Assembly (NCBI GenBank): GCA_002102555.1
Contig: MCFL01000025.1
Coordinates: forward strand, 248,001-312,000
Reading direction: 5' to 3'
DNA: 64,000 nucleotides
DNA from: Catenaria anguillulae PL171
Lineage: Eukaryota > Blastocladiomycota > Blastocladiomycetes > Blastocladiales > Catenariaceae
The notes beneath the pieces were generated by a model that was not told the DNA's origin, ran no database searches, and saw only the letters and a program-made list of their open reading frames with translations. Positions 1 to 13,961 of this stretch are shown one piece after another; the stretch's first letter is position 1; every line of letters starts with the position of its first letter. A program made the translations under genes and the position numbers.

Positions 1-1596
<1,596 letters not shown>

Positions 1597-2725
1597 GGTT
1601 GCTGCAGGTATGGAGATGGGCAAAAGGCAGAGCGGGTCGATCGAGTCGAGTGTGCGTGCGTATGGGCGTGGGGCGGGAGAAGAGCAAGTCCAGAAGGGGC
1701 AAGGGACGCGAGGGGAACAGGCTGGCTTTATACCGCTGAGCTGAGGTTGCACGACGAGAGAGAAAGCGGTCGCGAATGAGTGGTGCAACGTGCAGCGACA
1801 GCGCGGTCGTCATCTCAGTCGCAGCGGATCACCACACGTTCACTCACATTCGGTTGCAAGCGAGGGAGGCGCGCGTCATCCCCGAAAATACACACCACAT
1901 TTGCCGCTCGCCGCCAAACTCCATTATTGGCCACCCATCTGTATCACACAATTGCCGATTGACCACAGTCGCAGCACTGACTGCCGCCGTCGACCTTGCA
2001 TCCAAAAAACCACACCGACCAGTGCTCGTCAAGCAAGCAGATCAGAAGGGACCCTCGTGCGGCGACTCTCGAGACAAGTTCGCGGTGTGCCTCACCAGTC
2101 AAGGTCTACCGCACTTGCTTCACACCGAGCCGAAACGCACTCTAACTCGCCGAAACTCGTCAAGAAGCTGTGAATGCCTTGATGCTCATCGCGAGACTCT
2201 CCAGGCCTGGCCTGCTCTTACTCGTGTTTCCAAACGATGGCCGAAAACCGACTAGCATTCCCCGGAGTTTCCAGGACGACCGAGTGTCAGATCGCCGTCG
2301 ATCATACGAGCGACGATCACTTTCTGTGGTGCCGGTCGCACCGCAAAGAGAAACACACTGATAGGCAAGGGAGCAGCGGATAAGGACCATCGCCAGAGAG
2401 GCCCCACTGCCGGTGATCTATGTACCAGTTCCAGCCCAAGAACGCAAAGTTAGGGGCTCTCTGCTTTGAATTTTCCGGGCGTGCGGGTTGGCACGATCAG
2501 GTACGATTGGTGCATCCACACACTCCGCTCACGGCAGCCGGCAGCTTGTGCGATACCTCAGAAGCGTTGAAGCGGTCACTGCGGCCATGAGCTGTACTGC
2601 GGCTCTCGCTAGTCATTACTTCTTGACTGGCGTGAATGTAAACACAGTATTGCATCGCAAAGCGGGACTTACGCCGTTTCGCATTCGTTGGCCGCGGCGA
2701 CCAAATTCGATCGCCAGCTCCAACC
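1597..2725. other. intergenic, upstream of GFA1
   Basis: About 1.1 kb between the GFA1 start and the end of the SF3B4 gene; it must hold the GFA1 promoter. Short open frames here lack protein-family resemblance or codon support. I see no RNA gene or repeat. Confidence 0.5.
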
Positions 2726-3979
2726 TCACGCACAGCCTGCGATACAACAATTCATCACTTGCATTTCATTACGATTCAAGACTGCACGCCGCAAACTCTC
2801 CCCTTCACCTTTCACCGCTTTACCCGCGATACCCCTATACCCAGCACCCATCCCCGGATACGCCTGCTGCTGTTGCTGGTGCTGCGGCGGCGGCATGTGC
2901 ATCCCCGCAGGCTGCGCATACCCCGGCCTGCCGCCCATTGGCGCGCCGCCATACCCGGCCCCTGCGGGCATTCCTGGTGGTGGGCGTGCCACGCCCGTGT
3001 GAGCAAACTGCGCAACTTGGTTCTTGCGCGCTTGCGCTGCAATTAACCGCTCTGCGCAAGCACATTGGTACACGTAAACAAATGAGCCCAGCGGACACGA
3101 GCCGAGCAGGAGAATAACAGAAAGATAAACGTACCGGCAGCAGACCCATGGCGCTCACCCTTGCCGTCCTTTTTCAGCGCATAATTGACATTCATGGGCC
3201 GGTTCATGAGATGTTGCCCATTCATGGCCTCAATGGCCGCGTCCGATGCTTCAAAGGAATCGTAGCCAACAAATGCAAACCCTTTGGATGCGCCAGAGTC
3301 CGGGTCGCGGGCAATCTGTATGGTGTCGCAAAGACGGTAAGTAATCCGCGCAACAGTCACTGAACGAAAAAAAAAAATGAGAGGACTAACACCTTGGGCG
3401 GCTGCACAATGACGCCAAACGAACTGAATGCATCGAAAAGCATCTTTTCGTCCACCTCCGGGTCCAGGTTGCCCACAAAGATGGTTGCGCCAACCTCCAT
3501 GTGTTTCTTGTCCGACGATGCCTGCATAAACAACAAGACACAAATGAAGCGGATCAGGGACGAGTTGCTGCCCATGAAGGAACGAATCATGCATACCTTG
3601 TTGACCCGAATGGGCTTGCCAAACAGCTTGATCATGTTCATAATCTTGATGGCATAGTCTGCGTCGTCCTCGGTCGCAAACTCGCAAAACCCGTAGCCTT
3701 GGTGTTGCATCGTGACCCGATCCTTGGGCAGGTGGATGTTGACTAGACGTTCGAGCGGTAGTGGGGCGGTAGGACAAGGGAGGGAAAAGAGCAGGAGACA
3801 TGAGCACTCACTGGCCAGCGCATGAAAAGAGAGCCTGACACTGTGGGAAAGAGTAGAGACTTACCGACAGGTCCCGCTTGGACCATCAGCTCCCACATGA
3901 TTGCGTCCGTGACATTGTCGTCGAGGTTGCCCATGTACACGGTGGCTTCTTGGTTGCGTTCTTGGTGAGCGTTGAGCAT
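2726..3979 (-). CDS. SF3B4: splicing factor 3B subunit 4 (SF3b49/Hsh49)
   Basis: RNA-binding subunit of the SF3b part of U2 snRNP, contacting pre-mRNA near the branch site. Five exons: 3979-3865, 3742-3597, 3521-3393, 3315-3135, 3051-2726, totalling 897 bases (298 residues). Two tandem RRMs occupy about residues 10-190. RRM1 has [15 protein letters not shown] and [23 protein letters not shown]2 has [15 protein letters not shown] and ends [16 protein letters not shown], a typical SF3B4 signature. The tail is rich in Pro, Gly, Gln and Met, as in the family, but shorter than in animals, and ends in an unremarkable basic stretch. The start is the ATG at 3979, just before the conserved ERNQ; upstream codons stay open but lack another good ATG. 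All junctions are GT-AG and in phase. Confidence 0.95.
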
Positions 3980-4498
3980 GGCCAAAGTGTTGCTTGGGGT
4001 GCTAGGCGATAGGGAAATTCATAGGGGATGGAATGCATCGCATGATGTTGACGCACACAGCACTGCCGCTACCGCAGAGGTGAGGTAGGTTCGACCAAGG
4101 GTCCGCCTTTGTCAATCCCCCAAGTGAATGACATCGAGGAAAAGAACAAACATCTCAAATGACATCCGTCAACGATATCAATATCGATGTAGTGTAGTAC
4201 ATATTCAAATGAGGGTACAAAAAGAGACGGAACCGAAGAGAGATCAGGAGCATCATGATGGAAAACTGACCAAACAAGCACCAAATCAACGAATGAAGGA
4301 GGAAAACGAGGGAGAAGGAAATGAAAACGAAACGAGGTGAGGATATCAACAAACTGGCAATGCTTGAATGTGAACCAGAGGAAGGAAGGGAGAAGGGGTG
4401 GGGGGGGGGGGGATGCGCATGTGAGTGTTGCAGAAAGAAACGACACGAAAAATCGACAACCAACCGCTAAAACCACCAGAGCCCCGCCGCTCTGCAAC
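3980..4498. other. intergenic with short poly-G tract
   Basis: About 520 bases between the 3' end of the E2 gene and the start of SF3B4. It contains a G run near 4400-4412. Nothing else recognised. Confidence 0.5.
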
Positions 4499-5541
4499 TC
4501 ACAAATCCTCGGCACTCCTCCGCACAAGGCGGCCCACACGCTTCTTGAACGCATCGAAGTTTTCCCGCCACTCCTTCTGTAAAGACGTGAGCGCCAGAAT
4601 GTTAGTGATGTGGATTCCATAGATGGGGATGGACACGAGCGAGAAATATAGACGTACAGCAGCATCGATGTTGGCCGGCGACTCATCGTTGGGTTCCGAG
4701 AGCATGGAAATCACACTGACCATGATGGTCTCGACCGTGTAAATCGGGAGCCAGCGCTCTGACGCCTTTTCGTAGCCGTAAGTGTCTGTGGTTGAACAAG
4801 GGAAATCGATTCGGGGGGCCGCGAGAAAAAAAAGTGGTGAGGACTGAGAAACGTCGACGCTTACAGGGCTGATGGAGTGAAGGGGCGAATACCTTCACCA
4901 GGCGGGTGGAGGATGGAGATGCACACGCGACCATCGGCGTAAACTAGAGTCAAGGAAGGGAAGATGTGAGACAACATGTTGAAGGAATCTCATGCGAATT
5001 GAAAGCAAATGCGCGATGCAAACTGTTTGGGTGCCAAATCTAAAAACAAACAAACTCAAGATGGTTAGCAAAATGGCACACAAATGAATCGGGAATCAAA
5101 ATGGGAGTCGGTGTACTTGAGTCGTGAATTTGAGCTCGGGTGGCATCTCTGGGTAGTTTTTGGGGAATGTCATGATGGCCTTGAAGAAGCCGCCCTCATA
5201 TAGGGTACCCGCGGGGGGAATGACGAGAATCTCCCACACGTAAATGTTGTCGTCATCGACAAGACCTGTGGAAAATGCAATGGATTGGGGCCATCAGCGA
5301 CCATCAGGAGGAGGTGCAAGAGGATGGGTGCGTTCTGCTTACCAGCACTGAAGTACTCGTGAGGGGACTTGGAAAGCTCTGTGACAAGGTAGGCATGTTG
5401 AGCAAGAGGATCGTGGCAAATCGTTCGCAAGTCAGCAGTGTGATCCTCTTAAAGGTGGCGGGATTGGATTTAATGAATGAATGGGAGGCATGGTAGACCT
5501 TTGAGCTGCTTCTTGAGAAGGAGGGCGGAGGGCTCAGTCAT
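4499..5541 (-). CDS. UBC7: ubiquitin-conjugating enzyme E2, UBE2G1/Ubc7 type
   Basis: Transfers ubiquitin from E1 to substrates with an E3; this family serves ER-associated degradation and related pathways. Seven exons: 5541-5499, 5378-5343, 5265-5117, 5039-5024, 4943-4893, 4785-4658, 4576-4499, total 501 bases (166 residues; human UBE2G1 has 170). It opens [16 protein letters not shown] like UBE2G1, has [30 protein letters not shown] with the active-site Cys near residue 89, and the acidic insertion ([14 protein letters not shown]) that marks the Ubc7/Cdc34-like class. It ends in a basic helix and RRSAEDL. Exon 4 is only 16 bases, and intron 1 has an unusual GTCTAC donor; both are forced by the conserved protein. 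No frame breaks. Confidence 0.93.
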
Positions 5542-6131
5542 GATGGTGCAAGTTGCGAGAACAAGGTGGAGTTAGGTGAGTTGAAGTCGAAGGTGCTGCG
5601 GGCGGGTTGCGTGGAGCGACGACGTGATTCAAGATTTAATTGCTGGGTCAACCGAGTCGGAATAGCATTGTGTGTCTATCCGCAATCAAGTTCACAACGC
5701 CCATGTTTGCCATTTGCCGAAGAGCAGGGAACGTGTTGGATCGGCGCCTGACACGCGCGATCGGAGGACCTTTCAGGTCGCAGAGGATCGACGATGTCAC
5801 GTGCACAGCCCCTGCAGCCCCCTGCCTGTCTGCTGTGCTGCCTCCGATGCAGCCCCTTTGTGTCCCGCAAATGAACGAATGGAGTCAAGTCTCGCACTCA
5901 ATGCACGTGCATGTATACTTATCCGCCGGCAACCAACCGCCCCCTCCCGCATCTCACTCGACATCCACACTTGACCACCCAAGCACTCGGCCCTTGGCCC
6001 AACGGAATCCGTCGTCGTCACTCTCGCTCAGAGTTTCTTCCCACCTGGCAGCACCAACCACTCCAGTCCGGCAACCATCGGAAGAATTGCACAACAATTG
6101 CTGCTCCAAATTCCACCCTGTCTTGACCGTC
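5542..6131. other. divergent promoter region between E2 and carrier genes
   Basis: About 590 bases between two head-to-head genes, so it probably contains both promoters. Open frames here are not convincing as genes. Confidence 0.5.
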
Positions 6132-7615
6132 ATGTCTGCGCCGGCTCTCCAAGTTCATTCCCAAAGCGGGCCGTCACCCGCAGCCCCCGCCATTGCCCTG
6201 CGAACACAAAGCGCTCAACCACCCAAACCCGTGGTCGTTACCAACGCGGCCAGTAAGCCAACCGTCCCACCAGCCGTGCACCTGGTCGCTGGAGGGTATG
6301 TTGCTGCCTCAAGCCCGAGCACATGATCTTGCCTCAGCAACTCACGCCAGGGTATGGCAATGCTTCTTCCTTGCACACACTTGAAACAGATTCGCAGGCA
6401 GCGTGGGTGCCATTGTCACTTGCCCGCTCGAAGTCGTCAAGACAAGGCTTCAGTCGTCGGCTCACATTGCTCTCACAAGAATCCCTTCTTTTATGCGGCG
6501 CGCCTTGCCCCAATGACGGGGTCGCGCAACGTTGTCAAGTGCGTCTGCTCTGCTCTCTTTCCTCGTCTTCATTCCGATCCGGAAATGCTCACTTTTTGCT
6601 GATAATCATGGGGTATCTTTCTTTAGGGACATTTATCGCAACGAAGGCATTTGGGCGTTTTGGAAGGGCATAGGGCCCACACTTGCCGGCGTGATCCCTG
6701 CTCGGTGCGACTCTTGGTTTTTGCTTCCCACTTGCAATTCAGACACACGCACTCACACAACGGCTCATTTTTTCCCGTCGTCATTCCGCGGTGATAACAG
6801 CGCAATCTACTTTGCCACCTACAACGAATCCAAACGCGCCCTGACTGCCCTCAACAATGGCCGCGAATCGTCGCCCGTGGTCATGACGTCGGCCATTGCC
6901 GCGGGGACCGCCACACCGTGACCACGAGCCCGATTTGGCTCATCAAGACACGCATGCAGCTGCAGTTGAGCACGGGCACGGGCACGGCCGCGCCATTGTA
7001 CCGCAACTCGTGGGACTGTTTTCTGAAGGTGGTGAGAAACGAAGGGTTTTTCACCTTGTATCGCGGCTTGAGCGCAAGTTTGATTGGTACGTACACTCGC
7101 TAGGACCGGTTGGAATCCGGTGCTGACGAGGATTTGGTGGCATGATGGTGTAGGCATCTCGGAAGGAACCATCCAATGGCTCATTTACGAACACCTCAAG
7201 CGGCTCCGCGCCACGCACCAACCCGATCCGCTCACTTCGTCCTCGTCCTCCACCTCCCCCTCCACCGCCCACGGTCCAAATCGGTTGCCGACTGGCTCGA
7301 CTACTTCACCTGTGCAGCCACGGCCAAACTCACGGCCGCCACCTGACCTATCCACACGAAGTGATTCGCACGCGCATGCGCGAAACGCCTGCCGACGGGT
7401 CGGCCGTGTACAAGTACAATGGGATTGTGCAATCGTTCAAGACCATTGTGCGCGAGGAAGGCCCAAGGGCTTTGTATGGCGGCATGGGCGTCCACTTGTT
7501 GCGCGTGGTGCCAAACTCGGCCATCATGTTTGTGTGTTATGAAAGCGTGGTGCATTTGGCGCAACGGTGGGCCGTCGAGGCAGAGGCCGCCGCGGTGGTT
7601 GCGGCCAGGCAGTGA
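6132..7615 (+). CDS. RIM2: mitochondrial pyrimidine-nucleotide carrier (Rim2-like), frame-broken
   Basis: Member of the mitochondrial carrier family; Rim2 exchanges pyrimidine nucleotides across the inner membrane. Five exons fit: 6132-6295, 6390-6538, 6627-6704, 6801-7086, 7154-7615. All three carrier repeats are visible: CPLEVVKTRL, SPIWLIKTRMQLQ and TYPHEVIRTRMR, plus Rim2-like LAGVIPAR, ALTALNNGRES and YNGIVQSFKTIVREEGPRALY. The reading frame breaks four times: in exon 2 (about 6430-6520), at 6911-6922, at 7268-7276 and at 7343-7350. Each needs one added base, and adding four makes the CDS 1143 bases (380 residues), a normal length. At the last site an ACC-CTG-ACC reading restores the family spacing exactly. 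Consensus errors are likelier than decay, but a pseudogene cannot be excluded. Confidence 0.88.
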
Positions 7616-8304
7616 CGAAGGGGCTGCCTTGGTGAAAGGGACTGGTATTCTTGTGTATTGCTTTTTTTTTCTCTTCTTGTTGGATACCCGGCCTTGTTGG
7701 ATGTATGATATTGATTTCTTTTCGTCGTGCTTTTCTATTGTTGTACTTATCCTGTGGTTTCCGTTAATGTATCTGCTGTATCTATTGACCGGCTTTTTTG
7801 GAGGCAGGAAAGCTCTTGCATGTAAAAAACCATTTGCAGAAACTTGAACAAACGATTGAAGCGACAGGGAGGAGACGACCCAACCAAGAGAGGGAGAACG
7901 AAATGGAATCGAAACAAGGAAAGGGCAACAAGCATCGGCCAAAAAAAAAAAGCAAGGAGTGAATGGCGAGGGCGGCGGCAAGACAATCGCAAGTATGGAA
8001 CAAGAGCCAAGGCCCTCCCAGGTGTGCCCTGGAGAATCAGGGACAAAAGCTTCAGAAACTGGGAACAAGAAAACAATGAAACAGTAAAAGAAAGAACTGC
8101 GCGTCGACATCCGCTGCTGAAAAGCACGGCTGTGAACCCCGTGGGAAAGAAAAACGCCAAACAAAGCCAGCGCGACTGGCCAAAGCCAACGGACGAGAAA
8201 GGCAACAAGGAAGGAGGAAATGGGTAGTATGTGCAAACCACGAACCAAACGCGGTATTCGCTCAGTGGAAGGAAACGAGGACAAAACGCAAACGATTCGC
8301 GTCA
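7616..8304. other. intergenic between convergent genes
   Basis: About 690 bases between the 3' ends of the carrier and cold-shock genes, A-rich on the + strand. It presumably holds both 3' UTRs and poly(A) signals. No gene seen. Confidence 0.5.
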
Positions 8305-10405
8305 TCATTGCTCAACGGGATAATCATCCTGCAACACCACCGCGGCCTCCTGTGCTACCTCGATCCCAGCCAAGGCAGACATGGATGCCCGGCGCACACC
8401 ACCGCTAGTCCCCTTTGCCAATCCCGCGGCCTGGAAATCGTGGCCCGAATCGGTCCTGGGCATTCCCGCGCCGCTGGTCGACTCGCCACCAATCGACAGA
8501 CTGGCCATGTGTGTTTCGACATCGGCAGCACTGGCAGCGTGCGCTGCGCCGCGGCGGCGTGATGGGCATGGACAAGTGATGCGCGTGCTGATGGGGCGGC
8601 GGCGGCACGGCGCCGTACATGCCGTTGGTGTGAATCCGGTCGACGCCTGACTTGACGACGCCGTGGACAAGGAAGCGTCACCTGCGCCTGCGCCTGAGCC
8701 TGGGGCCGTCATCATGGGCGACGTGCCTGGCGGCGACAGCGGCATGTGCGGCGACATGTACGCGTACGGCATTGGATACCCTTGCGGAACGGGCACCATG
8801 TAGGGGTGCGGGGGCGGCGCGACCGACGACGGGCTGCCAATCGACGGGACAGGCGATGTGGGCGATTGTGGGCCGGCGGCACCAACGCCTGCGGCCGCCG
8901 CAGCTGACGCGTCCATTGGATATGTTGGGTACCCGTACGGCTGGTACATGAACTGCTGCTGAGCGTGGCCGGGCGAGGGCGGGATCGGCGACGTTGGGCC
9001 GCCTGGACCGGTGCCACCAGATTCTTGAGGCGCGTCGCCAGACGAGGCTGCGTTGGACATTGGGACGGGGATAAAGTACATGACTGCGCCGGGTGGGAGT
9101 GAAGCCATATGTGGTGGGAGCATGCCTGCGTGCATTGGGTGGTGCGACATGATGGCCGCCGTGGACGACGAGGTTGGGTCTGACGCGTCGCCGGGACCCG
9201 TGGTGGTGGGCGAGTGCTCATTCGAGGCGATGAGTTCGGATGGGGCTGCAACTGTACAAGTGCATCAATTTCGCATTGGGAGCGTTACCGGCCGTGATTG
9301 CATGTGTTCGGGAACGAGATCAGATGGGGGGTGCCGTACATTCATGTGGGTAGCCTTGGCGCGGATGATAGAATCCAGGCAGAGGTTTCCTTGGGATGGT
9401 CAAGACCTTTGGATCACCACGGACGGGTGCGCCTTGTGGGCCGGTAACCTGAGAAAACAGTCAAAAGTCATGTCAGCACTCTGGCAGGTCAAGGTGAACA
9501 AACGCGTGAAGGAACGCGTGTGGACGGATATCGACCGACAGCAATTGTCAGGGGTATGGGGAGGCGAGCGCCAGGGGGTGGCACACCTCACAACCTGATG
9601 TCAACCCGTCTCGCATGTGAGACAATTACAAAGCACGCACGTTTTGCGAATAGTAACCCTTTGGTCCCTGGACGAGATCAAACTCGACAGGCTCGCCCTC
9701 AGCGAGCGAGCGGAAGGAGCGGTTGGGCGACGTGATGGCCGTGTGGTGGACAAAGACTTCGAGCTCGGATTGCGTGTCGTCCAAGGCAACGTCTGGGATG
9801 ATGAATCCAAATCCCTTTGTGGAGTTGAAAAACTTGACGTGACCGGTGCGGCGGTCGAGCGGCGCGCTGTTTTGGATGCGGACGTGGGAATACAGAAATG
9901 AGCATTGCGCATGGACATGACCTCAGTGCAACAAAAGCGAAGATAGAACACGATGGGCGTACTGGAGTCGCTGATAGGGGGCTGCTCCATGGTGGTGGTA
10001 CCCGGGCGGAATCATCATGCCTGGCGGTGGCGGAGGTGGTGCATATCCTGGGGAAGTGGCCATGACGGGGGCCGGTGACCCGATGGCACCGGAAGAGTAG
10101 TAGTGTGTTGTACGTGATTGCCGCGGGCGGTACGACGATGTTGGGTCTCGGTTCAAGTGGTGGCGTCCTCCAGCTAGGTTGGGAGACCGTTGCTGCTGCT
10201 GTTGATTGGGGCCAGTCGCGTTGGGGGTGAACGGGCCGCTGCTGGACCGGCCGCTGGACGATGCCTGCTGTTGGGACGGCGTGGATCCGGTGGCGTTAGA
10301 CGGGTTGGTGGAATGACTCTGGCTGGCGTTGGGTGTGGCGGCGGTGGACGAGGACCACGTCTCGGGCGAGGGTGCGGGTGAGGGCGGGGCGCCGTTGGGA
10401 TTCAT
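8305..10405 (-). CDS. cold-shock-domain (Y-box-like) RNA-binding protein with long low-complexity arms
   Basis: Exons 10405-9963, 9866-9641, 9448-9340 and 9251-8305 total 1725 bases (574 residues). Residues about 150-225 form a cold-shock domain with VKFFNSTKGFGFI (RNP1-like), FVHHTAI and EGEPVEFDLVQGPKGY, followed by NVTGPQGAPVRGDPK, which resembles the segment after the CSD in animal Y-box proteins. The N-terminal arm is rich in Ser, Gln, Asn and Pro and ends with a PGMMIPPGYHHHG run; the C-terminal arm is rich in Pro, Gly, Met and Tyr. Such proteins bind mRNA and can condense into granules. In 8480-8640 the other frames read more naturally (TNGMYGAVPPPPHQHAHH), hinting at compensating indels. 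No specific ortholog is claimed. Confidence 0.85.
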
Positions 10406-11298
10406 GTTGCACAAGTGTTTGGCTGGATTGGAGATTGCGTGATGTTCGGGTGATGTTCGGGTGATGTTCGGGGTGCCAAATGCGGATACAAAGTGAGTGC
10501 GCCGTGCAGAACTTGCTGGCGGCAACGACTAACGTCACGGGTTGAGTTGGAAGATACAGCTGGCAGAGTTACAGGGACTGCGCGTGCGCGTGCGCGTGCG
10601 AGAGGGCGAGGGGACGTGCGGGCGACGTGATTATTGGTCGATTGCAGTGGCACAGCTCGGGTCGGGCCAGGTCAGGTCAGCTCGCTGCTTGCTTGCAAAC
10701 CGACGGAAATGAGGGAACGAGAAATTGCGGGGGCGATAGACTTTCCGCGCACAAGTAAAGCTTGAAATTTGGGTGGGCAGTCAGACTGACTGACTGGACG
10801 CGCGTTTGAGCTTTTAGGATGATGGTTTCTTGACGTCAAGTTGTCGTCGACCTTCAGCTTGGGAAACAAAGATTCTTCTTAAGTGTACCCAAGGACGTCC
10901 AAGGACTGGTGGTCAATGTTGGCGGTCGGCAAATGTCTACGCGTGAAATCGGGGGGCTGCAACAACCCATCGAGTCAGCCTGGTCATTTGACTCGCAATC
11001 AAGCCAACGCTTCAATCACTCGCTCGGGATGCAGAAGCAGACCATATCGCGAATCGAGTGGGGCCAGCAGAGGGCGCATGCGACATACACATGCACCAAG
11101 GTGTTGGTGTGGCAACTGGCGGCGCCACAGTTCCATCAATGCCATTGTGGATGGGGAGCGGGTATCGTCCATGACAAATTCCAATGGCCAGGGCGGATAC
11201 GATCATGTGGGTGTGCAAGCAATTGAGCTCGTGGGGATCGCAGAGAAAAAAAAAAAAAAGAAAGAATAAACAGACAGGACGCACCACAGACTTACCCT
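10406..11298. other. intergenic with short tandem repeats
   Basis: Upstream of the cold-shock gene. Near 10440-10475 a unit containing GTGATGTTCGG is repeated three times, and at about 10577-10600 a GCGTGC-type purine-pyrimidine alternation occurs. An A-run sits near 11247-11258. No gene recognised. Confidence 0.5.
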
Positions 11299-11971
11299 TT
11301 ACCCAATGTACCTGAGCTTGTGCATCAGGACGTGTTTGCCAGCGGACAGACCTGTGAATGGGAACTGGCCGACAAGCGTGAGGTGAATAATGAAATTGAT
11401 GTGTAATCATTCAAATCCAGTAAGCGAGCGATGCAAGTCAACCAAGGGTCAAGTCAAGTGCCAAGTGAGACAGGGGTAATCATAGGGGCCTGTATGTACC
11501 TGCAATGACGCGTGTTTTTGCGACTTTGTAACCCCAAATGCCAAGGATTGCAAAACACAAAGTCCCTGGAACGCCGAGCTGTGTATTGATGGAGCCGGTT
11601 GAAAACGGCGGGGTCAAGCCCGAATGAATTGGTATTGCGTCAAGTGTGGCAATGAGAACGTGAGCTGCTGTCGTGACGGTCGGCTGGGCTGTCGCGAAAG
11701 TCTGATGGCGGGACGAACGTCAAGTTTACAGGAGGGAGCACCGGCAGGGGAGGTAGGAGGTGCGAGCGAATAGGTACCAGTGTCAGCAAGGTCGGAAACG
11801 ATCGCGTATAGATGGTTGCCGGAAGGTAGTGTCTACGTCTTAATTGACCTTGGCTTGATTCATTGCTGGGCAATTTTGGCGCCGGTGTATCACTATATCA
11901 CCGTGCCGCCACGACAAAAGGGGGGCACAAAGCGGGGTCCCATACCCTCGAACCTTGCCGAGGAACATCAT
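11299..11971 (-). CDS. small single-pass membrane protein, unrecognised
   Basis: Three exons, 11971-11954, 11701-11500 and 11351-11299, give 273 bases (90 residues) with consistent phase. The protein starts MMFLGK and has one clear hydrophobic helix (GVPGTLCFAILGIWGYKVA), then a basic segment and a conserved-looking end GKHVLMHKLRYIG before TAA. The second junction (GTACAT...CACAG) is convincing. The first is weaker, because its donor is GTTCGA and the intron is about 250 bases, so the N-terminus could be wrong. Size and layout resemble small mitochondrial or ER membrane subunits, but I do not recognise the family. Confidence 0.5.
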
Positions 11972-13961
11972 GATCGCGAGTGCAGTGGGAAGATTTTGAG
12001 CGCCGTTCGACCAACTTTACCAACCCACCCGTTTCAGTGCGTGAGCAAGTTTATTTCCAGTTATCGGGCGACGGTCACTCTCTCTGGCTCTCTCCCACTC
12101 TCTGCAAAGTGCGCGCGAAATGCGATATTCTCTTGAGCATTTTCGCAAGAATCATGGGTTTGGAAGGCTGTGTTTTTTAATTTTGGTCCGTTGCGCGATA
12201 ATGGGTTGCGAAACTCTGGGTGTCGATTGCCGATTTCTGGGCGAACTCGAGAGAGCCTGTCGATGCAGTTCAATCTTTACTTGCGTACTTGAATACATTG
12301 AAGGAAAATACCTAGGATGCCGAGGGGGCATCAAGAATGCACCTCCTCTACCCAGCTTCGAGCAGCAGACCTCACACCTGGAGCATGCACCAGCACAATG
12401 CAATGAGTGGATCTGCGCCTTGGGCCGCGCAAATTTTTAACTGGCGCCTCGTTTATCTACATGTCAAGGATTCGCACACAGAAAATAGCGCCTTGAATGA
12501 TTTTTTTTCTTGATTCAACCCGTAGCTATCGTTGAAAATACATGTTACTTATGTACAGGTTTCACGCGAGCTTTCACTCAACCCTGGCACAAGAACGCGT
12601 CGTTTTGCGATCTCTTGGATCAGAGCATGATCGAGTGAGACAATATTGAACGTATCATAGAAGAATTATGAACGTGCTGAAATGAGACAAGTGATTAGAA
12701 GAAACGTAGTGAACGATGCAAAGGATGCAAGAACATAATGCCAGAACCATGTTTCTGGAGACGGGGAGCTCGTCAGCTCGCCCAATCCAACCCCAAAACT
12801 GACAAACGTCCATGTGGCATGGATTGGGCGTCAACCGATCAATTTCAGGCCAAGGTCAACTGATGACACCGCAGGATTGGTGGGGGAAGGTCGTGTGAGT
12901 GAATCATGCGCAGCTGTCTGCAGCAGACACACCCGCTTTTGCTCGTCGCGAGCTGGTTGAGAGGAGGGAATGCCCATTGCCCATGGTGCCGCGTGGCCGG
13001 ACATAAGCACATCAAGGAGCGAAACGGCGGGACCAATCATCTTCGCGGTTGAGTCGAGGTGAGGAGCACTCAAGTCGAAGGGAATGATCACCACAAAAGT
13101 AAGTTAGGAAAGTCGGGAGAGAATGAGGGGCGGCACACAGGAGGCAGCGGGCTAACGTGATCGTGTGATGTCTCGATGTTTGAAAAGTCAAAAAGCGCAC
13201 ACGTCCGCCAGCGTTCGCGAGCTGGCCGGGAGTGTTTGTGCAAGCAACTCGGTACGGTGTTAACTTGTCGGCACAGACATGTATACTTATTTCGGCTTTC
13301 GGCTTCATCATTCTCCTTGAATTCTGACAGTCAAGTCATCGCTATATTTGAAGCCCCACCACCGATGACTGGTTGGAAACTCGATCCTCACCCACGTTTA
13401 ACATTGATTCGAGGACCAAACAGTACGTTCAAGCCCCGTTGGTTGTGGCACCTCTGAGCAAGGTCCGACGTGCTTGGCAAGTGCAAGTGCATCAGCGCAT
13501 TCTACTTTTGCCTGCTGCCAGTGCCAGCCCAAACTCTTGCCTTGCCGGGGACGCCGTCGGCCCGCAGCCTCCATCTTCTGACTTAATCCTTACTGTACTC
13601 CTCATCAAAGCACCATCTTCCGACCTGCCTGTGCCTGCAATTACAATTCCTTGGGGACAAACTATTGCTATGTACATATCATAGCTCCAGCAGTCGACAG
13701 CAGGATAATGAGACACTCTTTGCAATTCAAGTATCTGGCCAATCTCACACATCCACCCATGTATTGTAAGCACTAGACCTTCTTTCCCATTCCCTCTCCC
13801 ATTCCCCTCGCCCATCCCGTCTTTCATCCTCTTGCCCATCCATCCATCCATCCATCCATCTACCCATCCGTCACACCAGCCCAGGTATGTCAGTCAACAT
13901 AGACTACTCTGCATCCAGCCCTGTCGACTGACCACGATCAACCGAATCTTGTTCTGCCCAA
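11972..13961. other. 2-kb intergenic region
   Basis: Separates the small membrane protein gene and the RasGEF gene, which are transcribed away from each other. Apart from a CATC microsatellite near its right end, I see no coding, RNA or mobile feature; open frames are short and unlike any family I know. Confidence 0.5.
13837..13860. repeat. CATC tetranucleotide microsatellite
   Basis: Six perfect CATC units, flanked by imperfect copies, about 100 bases upstream of the RasGEF start. Confidence 0.9.

Noticed and set aside
6384..6673. Long alternative frame through carrier exons 2 and 3
   Set aside because: Its product has no carrier motifs; the carrier signatures lie in other frames joined by one-base repairs.
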